From the NCBI GenBank assembly GCA_951812315.1, contig CATOSA010000030.1, positions 50,319 through 114,318 of the forward strand: a stretch of DNA of 64,000 bases, read 5' to 3'. Below, piece after piece: positions 9,747 through 19,379 of this stretch. Each line of letters opens with the position of its first letter. Position 1 is the stretch's first letter. The DNA comes from an uncultured Burkholderiales bacterium. GTDB lineage: Bacteria > Pseudomonadota > Gammaproteobacteria > Burkholderiales > Eutrophovitaceae. The translations under genes were made by a program, and so were the position numbers. The notes beneath the pieces are model-generated. The model was not told the origin of the DNA. It worked only from the letters and a program-made list of their open reading frames with translations, and did not search any database.

Positions 9747-10592
9747 CTAGAAGAAGTACTTCGCGTAAAACAACAACCCGGTAATGTCCATATCTACCTT
9801 TCCGTCCAACCCAGACTGGCCGCATCAGTCCCTGCCGCCTCAACACGGTAGGTCACATGGTTGTACCCGAGTCCGAAGCCAACGTGCTTGAACGGATTCC
9901 ATTCAACGCCGAAATACGTGTCGGCCAGACCGCCCGTAAACTCGTCGTACTCCAGATAGAAAACATCGACACGGGACAATATTTTCCAGTTTTTCGCCGT
10001 TGCTACGTCAAGGCGAAAGCCAATTACTGGAAGCGGCGCCGTGAATTCCTCCGCCTCCTGAAGCGCGAATCCCTGAGAATCAATTGTGAGTCCTATCGAG
10101 GTTACGTGTAATCCGCCAGATATCGCAAGTCGCACCCGGTCATCCTGGAGCACTGCGTAGGCATAGTCGATATTCGCAAAAGTAAGATTGAGCCCGGTTT
10201 CGAGGGTAGTACCAGCCGGATAAGTAGTGTTCCCGATCGTCAGATCCTGATCGAGTGTGCGAATCCCTTCGCGATTATTCACAAAATAGTGGAACTCGAT
10301 CTGATGGCGGTCGGTCTGTCCCCAACGATAAAGCGTATCGAGCCTGACAGTGTCGAACCTTGACTCCACAGCCAGTGTATTTTCGAGGTCGATCGCCACG
10401 CCCAACCCGGTGTTGGTGTTGTTGATTGTCAATTCCGAACTCGATCTGGACGTGAAGCCACCGATAGAGATGTTGAATTTATCCCACTGCCCGCCAGTCG
10501 GAACCGGGTCTGCGAAAGCACCGCCAGCGAGCATGGCCAGCGAGCATGGCCAGCCCGGCAAGCAATATACCTCTGAGAAAATTAGCAATCAT
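9747..10592 (-). pseudogene. Outer-membrane beta-barrel protein with signal peptide, two frame disruptions
   Basis: ATG 10592 follows GGAGGAGG and opens MIANFLRGILLAGLAMLAG, a good signal peptide. A 13-bp tandem duplication then shifts the frame. The main frame (GAFADPVPTGGQWDKFNISIGG...) reads amphipathic barrel strands to about 9812. There, one missing base in a C-run (9810-9812, plus strand) hides the natural ending ...KVDMDITGLLLFYAKYFF. A terminal phenylalanine is the signature recognised by the barrel-assembly machinery. The stop TAG at 9747 lies just before a strong terminator. Repaired length is about 280 residues. Family not identified; alternating strands and no plug domain suggest a small porin-like or OmpW/OmpA-type barrel. 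Confidence 0.72.
10526..10551. repeat. 13-bp perfect tandem duplication inside a signal-peptide coding region
   Basis: AGCGAGCATGGCC occurs at 10526-10538 and again at 10539-10551. Removing one copy joins the ATG-proximal frame to the main barrel frame, so this duplication is what breaks the gene. Confidence 0.9.
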
Positions 10593-11088
10593 GTTCGCCT
10601 CCTCCGCTAACATTTTAGTCCGACCTCTTATCGTCTGGATAAGATCCCGGACTGATTCAACCGTGGCAACCCCGTACTGGCAATGGTGCGGGCAGACCTG
10701 TTACCGGTCCACATTACCGCCTTGCCAGCCCCGCGTCCAGTAAGACTTTAGTCCAATTCCCGCAGACTCAGCGGACGTGCCACCTGACACCCCCCATATA
10801 AGCGATTATGACACTGCTTTGCCCTGGTAGTCCGACCCGTTCCGGTAACTCGAACCCACGCCGTCGAGCGAATGATCAGCAGAAAAGCGGACCAATCACG
10901 ACCGGATAATTCACTACTGGATAGAAAACGGTGACGTTCCGGGCGTAACACGAGGCGCAACTGCGCATTCCCATGGGCGGGATGATCCTCGTCTGAAGGC
11001 TACTACGCATCGACTTCGCTATCCGGATTTCAGGACAACCGTTCAACCCAGATATGGCCGGAAAGAGACCTTGCTAAAAACCGCAGTA
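10593..11088. other. Intergenic, no gene supported
   Basis: About 500 bp between two leftward outer-membrane genes. Open frames such as the one at 10748-10960 have arginine-rich, low-complexity products that resemble nothing known. The region should hold the promoter of the 10592 gene. No terminator for the 11089 gene was found. Confidence 0.4.
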
Positions 11089-12277
11089 CTAGAATGCTTC
11101 GCCGATGCTGAGATAAAACAACGCGTCGCCGTCCTCGCCCCAGGCGACGTCGGCACGAATGTTGACTTTGTTCTTGGGTGCCGCCATCCAGCGCACACCA
11201 AAACCGGCAGCCGGCAGCAGATTGTCGTCATTCATCTGGCGAAATGTTTCTGCGACCTGACCGACGCCGGCGAAGATCACGCCGCCCCAGCGCGGCGTGA
11301 TCTGTTTGCGCACTTCGCCCTGCACCGCGAACTTGGTCAAGTCCTGATAGCGCCCCACCACGTAGCCCCGAAGATCATTGTCGGCGCCGAAATAGCACAG
11401 GTCGAAAAAGGGCGTATTGCTCGAAGCACCACACAACGAAAATCGCCCCGCCAGCGTGATCGTTTCCGTCGTCGGCCAGTAGCGATTGGCCTTGATTTTC
11501 ACGCGATCGTAGTCCACATCGGATCCAAAGTTCTTGGACGGAAAAATTGCATCAATGGTGATGTAGCTGCCGGTACGCGGATTCATGTTCAGGTCACGCG
11601 TATCCAGACTTGCCGCGAGCGTCGGCCCGGCACTGGCAATGTGCACGCCCTTTTTCAGAATATCCCCAATAGGCTTGTTTCCGGGCAAAGACACGTTGAG
11701 ACCTGCCTGCGAGTCAACGTAGCGGTAGCCGCCACCAATGTACCAATTAGCAGAGACGCGCCGCAATACAGTGACGAAGGCGGCACTCGCCGACTGGTTA
11801 ATCGGAATGCCAATACCATTGTTTCCTGCATCGCTACCCACGCCGTAGAAATCGTAATTCGCATCCAGGTAACGAAGCCCGCCGGACACACGCCAACGAT
11901 CTTCCGAAAAGTTCACCGCGCCGCCAGCGCCGGCAAACCACGTATCGCTGGAATAGTAGCCGGCACCGGCTCCCAGAACAGAGGGCTGCGAGTTGGCATC
12001 GGTCTGAAAGAAACGCGCAGCAACGAGTTGCAGCCCCCCCGCCGATCGCCGGATTTGCTTTTGGTATCGGCAGGAATACCCACTCAGGTGCACTTTCGCC
12101 ATCGGCCGGTTCGCTCAATGTCGTTGAAACAGCCCGGTCTTTCATCGCAGACTCGAGGTCCGGTATATCGACACCTCTGTAGGTCTCCTCTGCCACTGCC
12201 CCCGTCACTGCCAGACCAGTCGCAAGCAATACAGCCGCTGCGCGCTCTGCAACTTTGCAGAATGATATTTGTTTCAT
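11089..12277 (-). CDS. BamA/Omp85-superfamily (D15-like) outer-membrane barrel protein, frameshifted
   Basis: ATG 12277 opens MKQISFCKVAERAAAVLLATG, a signal peptide ending near AVAEE. The first frame reads to NPAIGGG and then derails. Removing one C from the 7-C run at 12034-12040 (plus strand) continues as LQLVAARFFQTDANSQPSVLG and runs to the stop at 11089. The restored protein has about 395 residues. The C-terminal half has strand-rich sequence, the GADNDLRGY motif and final residues SIGEAF with terminal Phe. D15-type barrels with LRGY-like motifs insert or export proteins or lipids. There are no POTRA repeats, so this is a barrel-only, patatin-associated-like or TamA-like short member. 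Confidence 0.78.
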
Positions 12278-12710
12278 GTTATGTGCATGTCAGTTGCCAG
12301 TCTCGACAATTGCAAGTCCTCGCCACCGAACGTACTGCCCTGCAGTTCGAGAACCCAAATGCCAGTTACCCAGCGGACGCTGCAATCACCGTGCCCATAT
12401 TACTGGCCGCGCATCGTATACAGTGTTGCCCGTACCATTCTTGTCGCAATTCTGTCGGAGGCAGCACAACCGTGCTCCGTTCGCTGGTTTGCATCCTGTC
12501 GCGCGCGATTCCGAATTCTCCTGAATTGTTTCGTGCGCATGCTTACAAGGTATTTGCACAAACCAGGTATTCGCGCAAACCAGGAATTCGCACAAAGACT
12601 TACGCCTTGCCGCAGCCGCGACAAGGACGCTTCCCGATCCACGCATTTATGACTGCAACAGTCTTTTGGTGTTCACCCGGGACATGGCACAATTGTTCAG
12701 ATGATCGGCT
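12278..12710. other. Intergenic region with a short degenerate tandem repeat
   Basis: The gap separates divergent envelope genes and must hold both promoters. Around 12553-12595 a 17-bp unit, close to GCACAAACCAGGTATTC, occurs about two and a half times with small changes. No coding frame was recognised. Confidence 0.45.
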
Positions 12711-14209
12711 ATGTTTAAACGCCGAGCGACCAATTTTCCTGCTCTCGGCAAGTATACGCAGGAAGGACGAGGAGCCATAAAAATCAAACGCGATGTCTGC
12801 CGGGTGGCCCGCGCCGCCCATCACGTAATCGTAATCCTGCTGGTCATGTCCCTGACCGCCTGCGCGACAATTCAGGTCAGTGACAGGCAAAGCGTGCGTC
12901 AGGAACTTGACGACGGCGCGGAGGAGGTCATCGCAACACTGGTTGCCAAAGACGCCAGCCTGAGACAATCGCTGGATGCTGCCGAGGGCTATTTCGTCGG
13001 CCGCATCTCGGGTGCAAAAGTGCCGGTTTTCGGCGCGGCGACGGGGCTCGGCATGTTGTACGACAATCAGGACGAGACGCAAACCTACATGAACATTTCG
13101 CGCTTCGACGTTGGCGTTGGTCTGGGCGCAGGCACAAACAGGGTGCTGATCCTGTTCAAAGATCGCGAAGCACTGGAGAAGTTTCGAAGCGGCTTGTGGA
13201 AATCCGGTCTCGGCTCCGATGCCGGATTGGGTACCAGCAGTGCTACGGCAACATCAACATCTCTCGTCGACGACACCATCGAGTTGTACGGCCTGTCCGA
13301 GGCCGGCGCCGTGGTGACGGTCAGTGCGCGACTGGTACGTGTGTCGGTCAACGACGACCTCACCAATAACGGTGTGTCTGAACTGAGCATTCCGAACATC
13401 GGAAGCACCGAGATCGATCAGCAGGTGGAGGGTGCGCCGAGGAAGTGGGAACGCAAGCTGCCTTTTCTGGCGCAGAAGGTTATCGATCTGGGATACGAAT
13501 TGCCATTGCCTTACGGCATCGGCCTGACGTACGCCAATGTTGATCAGGACATGATTCTCGGCGGGCTCGAGGTTGGCATCAATGGCCGTGACAAAGTGCC
13601 ATTCGACCGGGTGTCATTCGAGAACGCGAGCGCAGACAGCGAATCGACCCAGCTCAAGCTCGACGCCTGGCTGTTTCCGTTCATGAACGTGTTCGGATTG
13701 CTCGGCAGGGTCAGAGGCCAGGCGCCGATCGACGTAATACTTGATGGAAGTGGCATGCTCAATCATCTCGGGATCGACTGCTCCACGCCGCCGCCAGATC
13801 CCAGGTGCGCTGCCTTCCAGGGAAAAACGTTCACGTTGCCAATCAAGGCGCCATTTTCCGGCACCACCTACGGAATTGGCACCGTGCTGGCCGGTGGTTG
13901 GAACAACTGGTTTGTGGCGGTGCCGTTGAGCGTTACGTACGCATTCTCAATCTCGGCAACGCCGGAAATCTCGCTCTGTTTGCCGGCGGCAATTACCTGA
14001 ACGCAGAACTGACTGTTACCGGCACCGTGTCCGACCCCGGAAACAATCTCGTCATCGATTACACGATCGAGCAGAAAAACAAGGATCCATGGAACCTGCT
14101 GATCGGCGCGAACTGGGACATCAGCAAACGCTGGTCAATGTCAGCCGAGTACAACGGCTTCATAGGATCGCGCGACGCCTGGATAGGTTCAGTGGTATAC
14201 CGCTTTTAG
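12711..14209 (+). CDS. Lipoprotein-like SYLF-type domain plus C-terminal beta-barrel, frameshifted
   Basis: A hydrophobic segment ending in LTAC (about residues 38-51 from ATG 12711) looks like a lipobox; the true start may be later because 30 charged residues precede it. Residues about 90-160 (GYFVGRISGAKVPVFGAATG...RVLILFKDREALEKF) resemble the SYLF/Ysc84 lipid-binding fold. From about residue 260 the sequence alternates in barrel style (YELPLPYGIGLTYANVDQ..., LKLDAWLFPFMNVFGLLG). The frame breaks near 13935-13950, and an adjacent frame continues LNLGNAGNLALFAGGNYLN to ...IGSVVYRF at 14209, ending in Phe. Repaired length is about 499 residues. A lipid-binding domain fused to a barrel is unusual; function unknown. 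Confidence 0.68.
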
Positions 14210-14235
14210 CGAGCCTGCCGGAATTGATTTCTTTA

Positions 14236-15723
14236 TCATTGCTCGGTGCTGCTGTCGGCCGTGCCGTGCCAGCTCCACGGAACGAACTCTACGTCGTCCG
14301 GCGAAACAAGGTTGTTGCCCAGGAACAGGACAGCGCGCAAACCATCGGTAAAGTACGGATCGAGCGTATAGTTGTAGCGAGGCTCTTCAGGGCTTGCAGC
14401 CCCCACCCCGCCAACGTAGCCAATCCCGCTCAAACTGCCGGACAGAAGCATGTCCTGCAACAGGAATTCGCGCGTTTCATCGACGTCGCCATCAATCTTG
14501 TGCGTGGTGATTGTTTTTGAAGAAAATCTGACTCCGATGTCGCGACTGATCTGGCCGATCCACACGTGCCGCCCCTCGTAGGTTAGTGCTGTCAGCCACA
14601 AACGCAAATGGTTACGTTCGTCGACCGTGCTGCGCGCTTTCTGCAAGGCGATGTCCTGTTTTCTTCCGTCGACGAACAAGGCGGAGACCGGTGACGTTCG
14701 ATACTTGCCGCGAAATACCGACGACTGGACAGTCCGCGAAACCGTATCGCCACTAATCGTTTCGGTGGGATCCCAGCCACGCCGCACGAACGGATGGAAT
14801 GTATTGCCGTTGCTCGGGCCGACGATGACGATGTTGAGCGGATCGCCCGGCGTCTTGCCGTCCGGTCCAAGTACGCAGCACGGATAGGACTCAAGTGCCC
14901 GGCGTAATTCTTCGCGATCAACATCACGTACGCTGTTCTTCGGCACCGCTGCGTCGAAATCGACTTGCGTATAGTCCGCCTCAATGCCCGGCACTTCTAC
15001 CACGAACTCGAAATCCTTGATATGCCCTGGGTGGTAGAGAATGACACTGAGATACTTGACACCGAAGTCCACGTTCGTATGCACATAACCTTCGACAGTT
15101 TCACCTGCCGGGACAAACAACCGCATGCTTCGCTGGTCGAAGTACACCTGCATATCCGACTTGCTCTGCGCAGAAAATCCGGAGCGACTCATCCATGCGA
15201 CTTCCTGCGGCGAAAAGTAGTTCGCGTCCATATCCGCCGGCAAAAACAGGTAGTCAATCTCGTCCCTGTTTTCGATACGGACCCAGACCGGCTGAATGCC
15301 CTTTTGCTCAAGACGTACGCCAAAAATCGCTGCCGCCTCTTCGGCACTCGGAACCGCAACGGTTACGGTCACGCCGTTCTCGCTGTGCATCTGAGTCCGT
15401 TGCGTGAAGGCGGCTTCCCCCGCCAGGTCCGGACTAAAACTCGCGCACCCGCCGGCCAGAACTGCACATACCGCCAATGCCGACATCCGCTGAACCTGTT
15501 TGCGACCAAATCCCCGGAGCGCAATGAAACTCAACAACCCGGTCGCAATCGGGGACACATATCGTTCAAAACCTCTTCCTCGAAATCGAGTCAACGAGTG
15601 CGTCCAGGGAATTTGCAGGATTAGCAGTTTTGTCGCCGCCGTAATCTCCGGACTCACGGTACGGCGCGAATCCGACAGCGCGCTTCCGGGCAAAGAGCCG
15701 GTATTGGAAAAGTCTGCATCCAT
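14236..15723 (-). CDS. LssY_C-domain lipoprotein
   Basis: The frame is 495 residues from ATG 15723, but Met80 (15486) opens MSALAVCAVLAGGCASF with a lipobox cysteine at 93, so the mature lipoprotein probably starts there. The C-terminal half carries the LssY_C pattern: DPLNIVIVGPSNGNTFHPFV, RRGWDPTETI, then YRTSPVSALFVDGRKQD and RLWLTALTYEGRHVWIGQIS. LssY_C domains are known from phosphatase-linked membrane proteins, but their activity is not established. The frame starts 9 bp after the pentameric channel gene stops, so the two are very likely co-transcribed with the SMR pair upstream. Confidence 0.82.
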   Translation of the reverse strand: MDADFSNTGSLPGSALSDSRRTVSPEITAATKLLILQIPWTHSLTRFRGRGFERYVSPIATGLLSFIALRGFGRKQVQRMSALAVCAVLAGGCASFSPDLAGEAAFTQRTQMHSENGVTVTVAVPSAEEAAAIFGVRLEQKGIQPVWVRIENRDEIDYLFLPADMDANYFSPQEVAWMSRSGFSAQSKSDMQVYFDQRSMRLFVPAGETVEGYVHTNVDFGVKYLSVILYHPGHIKDFEFVVEVPGIEADYTQVDFDAAVPKNSVRDVDREELRRALESYPCCVLGPDGKTPGDPLNIVIVGPSNGNTFHPFVRRGWDPTETISGDTVSRTVQSSVFRGKYRTSPVSALFVDGRKQDIALQKARSTVDERNHLRLWLTALTYEGRHVWIGQISRDIGVRFSSKTITTHKIDGDVDETREFLLQDMLLSGSLSGIGYVGGVGAASPEEPRYNYTLDPYFTDGLRAVLFLGNNLVSPDDVEFVPWSWHGTADSSTEQ

Positions 15724-15732
15724 ACCGTCAAT

Positions 15733-16821
15733 TTACACTGACAATATGACCACAAGCCCGGCTGCAAACGCCAGCGGGTAAATCCAGCGCGCATAGGCGT
15801 CAAGGCGACGCGCAAGGAGTTGTTTGCCGCGGTGCGCGAGCGAGCTGGTCACGACAACTTCGCCGAGCGCAATAAAGACAAGTACGGTCGAGTACACACT
15901 CAATTTATCGAGCTGGGTCAGGTAGCCGACCGCCGGCAAGCGTGTTCGCAGCGCAATCAGAAACGCAATCAAGGTGAACGTCGATGCCGTCGCGATGCCA
16001 ATTTGTGCGCCTGATGCGGTATCCGGATCAAGCCAGAAAACCGTCCAGGCCATCATCACGATCAAAGCAAGCGGAAGCGCGAAATTCCACAAATAGTATC
16101 CGGGCGCACGCATTACCGAAACTTCATGGTCAAGGCGCACGAACTGCTCTTCGCCGACGTTCAATGGTTCGATATCTATTTTGCTTTCATTGTTCATTAC
16201 AGACCAGCCGCTGATACTCCAGTCCGAATGGTCTTCAATTCGGCTTTGCCGGGCCGTCAAACTGACGTCATGCGGTCCGTACAGGAACGATGCCCACTTT
16301 ATTTTCAGCATCTGTTCGTCGAAGGGAAAGTTCCGCATATCGAGGCGGGAAGAGAACGCTGACAACGTGTGCACATCCATGACTACGTCTCCGTCAGCCG
16401 ACACCTCGACTCTAGGGCCGTTCTGACGAAACAGCGCTCGCTGGTTGAGCGGCCGAATATCCGGATCCCAGATCTCGTCCAGCGTCACTTTGCAGCCGGA
16501 TAACGAGCCAGCCAAATTTGCCGCTGACAGGCGCGCATCCTTCCAACGGGCGACAAAAACGAGATCAGCCAGAAAAGACTGATCGGTGTCGTTAATTGAA
16601 AACAGATCAATCAGCACCAATTCAATTTCGACATCGACCGACAGTCCACCGGCGTTCGGCCTGACTTCAGCGATGCCAACGGGAACTTCACAGCGCGACA
16701 GATGTTTGGCAACCGGCGAGGAAGCAGACGGGGCCTGTGCCAGCGCCAATGGCGAGGCCAATGACGTCAGCAACATCGCGCAAAACACGCTGACTGACAA
16801 TCGGAACAAGGTTGCGCACAT
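15733..16821 (-). CDS. Pentameric ligand-gated ion channel (prokaryotic Cys-loop superfamily)
   Basis: Start ATG 16821 is preferred over an in-frame TTG at 16842; it lies 11 bases past the stop of the SMR gene. The 362-residue product has a signal peptide (about 1-30), an all-beta extracellular domain with the superfamily hallmark FPFDEQ at about 165-170, then four helices: M1 242-264, M2 271-296, M3 305-329, M4 345-362. As in bacterial members, no cysteines flank the FPFDEQ loop; a Cys44/Cys110 pair could form a different disulfide. The acidic residue present at the inner end of M2 in GLIC is replaced by Gly-Ala-Gln, so ion selectivity is open. It is the third gene of SMR-SMR-channel-LssY_C, which suggests a shared ligand. 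Confidence 0.93.
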   Translation of the reverse strand: MCATLFRLSVSVFCAMLLTSLASPLALAQAPSASSPVAKHLSRCEVPVGIAEVRPNAGGLSVDVEIELVLIDLFSINDTDQSFLADLVFVARWKDARLSAANLAGSLSGCKVTLDEIWDPDIRPLNQRALFRQNGPRVEVSADGDVVMDVHTLSAFSSRLDMRNFPFDEQMLKIKWASFLYGPHDVSLTARQSRIEDHSDWSISGWSVMNNESKIDIEPLNVGEEQFVRLDHEVSVMRAPGYYLWNFALPLALIVMMAWTVFWLDPDTASGAQIGIATASTFTLIAFLIALRTRLPAVGYLTQLDKLSVYSTVLVFIALGEVVVTSSLAHRGKQLLARRLDAYARWIYPLAFAAGLVVILSV

Positions 16822-16831
16822 TCGGCGAAGG

Positions 16832-17173
16832 CTACGACGCAAGCTTCAAACCAACAATCCCTGCAACAATCAGTCCTACGAAAAAAAACCGCGCAAAAGT
16901 AGCCGCTTCACGAAACAGCAGGACGCCAAGAACAAAGGCGCCCACGGCGCCAATTCCGGTCCAGACTGCGTATGCAGTGCCCATTGCGATCACAGTCTGG
17001 GCATGGAGGAGTAGCGCTCCGCTGGCAATCATGCAAACGCCGGAGAAAACGATCCAGCGAGGACGGGTGCCGGTCGATATCCAGCCGAGCTTGAGTCCGA
17101 CCGGCCAACCCCACTCAAGCACGCCGGCGATGAGTAGTGCAATCCACGCGATTGAAACTGAATCCAGCGTCAT
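16832..17173 (-). CDS. SMR family transporter, Gdx/SugE-like, subunit 1
   Basis: This 113-residue protein has four hydrophobic helices, with the membrane glutamate Glu20 in LEWGWPVGLKLGW. The WGWxVGLK pattern is of the guanidinium-exporter (Gdx/SugE) type rather than EmrE. MGTAYAVWTGIGAVGAFVLG is the SMR signature in helix 3. SMR proteins exchange a cationic substrate for protons as dual-topology dimers. A second SMR gene lies 24 bp upstream, so the two may form a heterodimer. The channel gene follows 11 bases after its stop. Confidence 0.92.
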   Translation of the reverse strand: MTLDSVSIAWIALLIAGVLEWGWPVGLKLGWISTGTRPRWIVFSGVCMIASGALLLHAQTVIAMGTAYAVWTGIGAVGAFVLGVLLFREAATFARFFFVGLIVAGIVGLKLAS

Positions 17174-17197
17174 GGCGATCTCATTTGCCCGTTGGCT

Positions 17198-17527
17198 TCA
17201 CTTGGTGGCCAGTTTCAGCCCGAGAATTCCCACGATAATCAGGCCGACGCAGGCGAAGCGCGCCAGTGCAGCAGATTCGCCGAATACAGCGATACCGATG
17301 AGAAACGTGCCCACCGCACCGATTCCGGTCCATACCGCGTACGCCGTTCCCATTGGAATGTTGCGCTGGGCGAGCAGCAGCAGCCAGCCGCTTATGACCA
17401 TGAATACAATTGCGAACGCAATCCAGAGCCATTGCGCGCCGTCGTCTGTCCAGCCAAGCTTCAGCCCAACTGGCCAGCCCCACTCGGCAATGCCCGCAGC
17501 AAGGAGAAATATCCAGGCTGTCTTCAC
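17198..17527 (-). CDS. SMR family transporter, Gdx/SugE-like, subunit 2
   Basis: The first gene of the operon encodes 109 residues with four helices, Glu15 in AEWGWPVGLKLGW and MGTAYAVWTGIGAVGTFLIG. It is clearly a paralog of the next gene. Compared with it, the loop after helix 1 (TDDGAQWLW) and the helix 4 ends differ in charge, as expected for paired SMRs fixed in opposite topologies (known from YkkCD/EbrAB). The family moves guanidinium, small amines or quaternary ammonium compounds; the exact substrate is inference. Confidence 0.92.
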   Translation of the reverse strand: MKTAWIFLLAAGIAEWGWPVGLKLGWTDDGAQWLWIAFAIVFMVISGWLLLLAQRNIPMGTAYAVWTGIGAVGTFLIGIAVFGESAALARFACVGLIIVGILGLKLATK

Positions 17528-17827
17528 GTCAGCTCATCCTGCCGGGTATCTGATCGAGATTCAAATGCTTTGCGATGTTCATCCGGACACTTTATCGCTT
17601 TCCGGATTAGATGCCGAATTTTCTCTTGCAGGCAACGCACGTGCGCCGACCCCGAACGGGTGAATTCAACGGTCACCTTGTCCGAACCCGGCGCGCCCGG
17701 CCGCTCCTGTTTACGCGAGCTAACTATTACGTTACCAGCAACCCTTTAAACGCATTAAGTTCGGCCACGCGACCATCGCGCTTATAGCAGCAATTGCCGA
17801 CAGTGCGAGAGTCAACCTTTAGTGTCC
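17528..17827. other. Upstream region of the SMR-channel operon
   Basis: This 300-bp region lies between the cardiolipin synthase gene end and the first SMR start, and should carry the operon promoter. It has a GC-rich inverted stretch near 17680-17710. No full guanidine-I, -II or -III riboswitch core was recognised by eye; no coding frame is convincing. Confidence 0.4.
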
Positions 17828-19352
17828 CTACAACAAGGGACTCACAAGTTGTGCGGTGTTTTCGAGGAAGCGGCCGAACTTGCCCCGCTGGCGCCAGCGA
17901 TCCAGGTCGAGCGGTTCAGACTGGTCGACATAGCGCAACTGCAAGTCGCGCACGGCGCTGCCAAAATCCGAATCGTACGCAATCAGGGTGACTTCGAAGT
18001 TAAGACGCAAACTCCGAATATCCAGATTGACCGTTCCGAACAAGGTGGTTTCCCCGTCGACGACAACGCTTTTGGTATGTAGCAAGCCTCCCTGAAAGCG
18101 AAAAATGCGCACGCCCGCACTCAGTAAATCGTCGTTGTATGCGCGGCTCGCATAGCGCACCAGAATCGAGTCTATGCGATGCGGCACAATCAATGTCACC
18201 TTTACACCGCGATGGGCCGCCGCCTGCAGCGCATCGATGAATGCCTCGTCCGGAACGAAGTACGGCGTCGTCATGATCAACTCGCGCCGGGCAGAGTAGA
18301 CAGCCGTGAGCAATAACTGATGTATTGCGTCTGTCCTGAGCCCAGGTCCTGACGGCAATACTTGCGTGATCGCGCCCCCCCCGCGGGTACCGGCATGTCT
18401 TCGGCATTGACTGGTATCAGGCCATCGAGTGTCTCTCCTGTCTCGATCAGCCAGTCCAAGACAAATACCAGTTCAAGCAGTTTTACAACCGGGCCGGTTA
18501 CTCTGACCATGGCGTCGATCCACTCGCCCACCCCGCTCCCCTGCTTGAAGTAGCGGAGATCAACAAGGTTAAGACTGCCGGTGTATGCAATCGATCCGTC
18601 AATGACGACGATTTTTCTGTGCATGCGCAAATCGACGCGGACGAAGAGGCTGCGCAAAAGTCCGACCGGTAGCGCTTCGACAACTTCGACGCCGTTGTCG
18701 CGCATGCGTCTGGCAAGTTTGTTTCGCAGGAACGGTCCGCTGCCAACCGAATCCAGTAACACCCGGCAGCGAACGCCGCGCGCCTCCGCACGAATCAGCG
18801 CTTCGGCAATCTGATCTGCGATGCCACCCGGATTCCAGATATAGAACTCCAGATCGCAGGTGGTATGCGCCCGGTCGATATCGTCAAGAATCATTGTCAA
18901 GGTCGCGTGCGCACCTTCTATGAGTTGCAGATGGTTGCCGGTTACTGCAGAAAAGCCGACGCTGCCTTCGACAAACTGGCGCAGTTTTGGCCAGGCAAAT
19001 GGCACCGCGTCTGCGGCCATCTCGGGAGCGGCCGGAATGCGCTCAAGCCAACCTTGCAATGAGGGTAGTAGTGCGGCTGATGGCGATACGTTTAACTTGT
19101 CTCTTAACTCCGCTCAAGCCAACCTTGCAATGAGGGTAGTAGTGCGGCGGTGCGTCTGACCCGGCGCCTGCCGAGGGTCCTCTCGCCGACTAGAACGTAG
19201 AAGATCGCGCCGGCATATGGCAACAGGATTACCAGTAACAACCAGGCGAGCGATACGCCCGGCGCACGGCGTTGCATGATTACGCGCAGCGAAACGACAG
19301 CTACGATTGCAATATGCAACAGGCCGAAGCCCATGAATTCCAGATTCAGCAT
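17828..19352 (-). pseudogene. Cardiolipin synthase (phospholipase D family), one frameshift and one 71-bp insertion
   Basis: ATG 19352 opens MLNLEFMGFGLLHIAIVAVV, and two N-terminal helices with PYAGAIFYVLVGERTLGRRR match the cardiolipin synthase N-terminus. The frame hits a stop at 19104 because of a 71-bp insertion, then resumes as QGWLERIPAAPEMAADAVPF. Two PLD motifs are intact: HRKIVVIDGSIAYTGSLN and HTKSVVVDGETTLFGTVN. Between them an 8-C run at 18375-18382 (plus strand) breaks the frame once more; after it AITQVLPSGPGLRTDAIHQ continues to the stop at 17828. Restored length is about 483 residues, normal for the family. The enzyme joins phosphatidylglycerol units in the inner membrane. 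With two lesions the copy is probably inactive unless these are sequence errors. Confidence 0.83.
19040..19148. repeat. 38-bp direct repeat bounding a 71-bp insertion
   Basis: Positions 19040-19077 and 19111-19148 are identical; the 33-bp spacer has no match to the protein. Deleting one repeat plus spacer (71 bp) restores the cardiolipin synthase frame exactly. Confidence 0.92.
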
Positions 19353-19379
19353 TCAAGCGTTCCCAAGAATCTCGAAGGC

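Noticed and set aside
11071..12780. 569-codon open frame on the plus strand antisense to the D15 barrel gene
   Set aside because: Its product is rich in Arg/Cys/His with no domains, while the opposite strand encodes a signal peptide and barrel; it is a shadow of high-GC codon use.
17660..17725. Possible guanidine-III riboswitch ahead of the SMR operon (minus strand has CCGGGCGCG...GGACAAGG)
   Set aside because: It shares the GGACAAG stretch and CCGG pairs with the motif, but the second pseudoknot strand is missing. A covariance search with the guanidine-I, -II and -III models would settle it.
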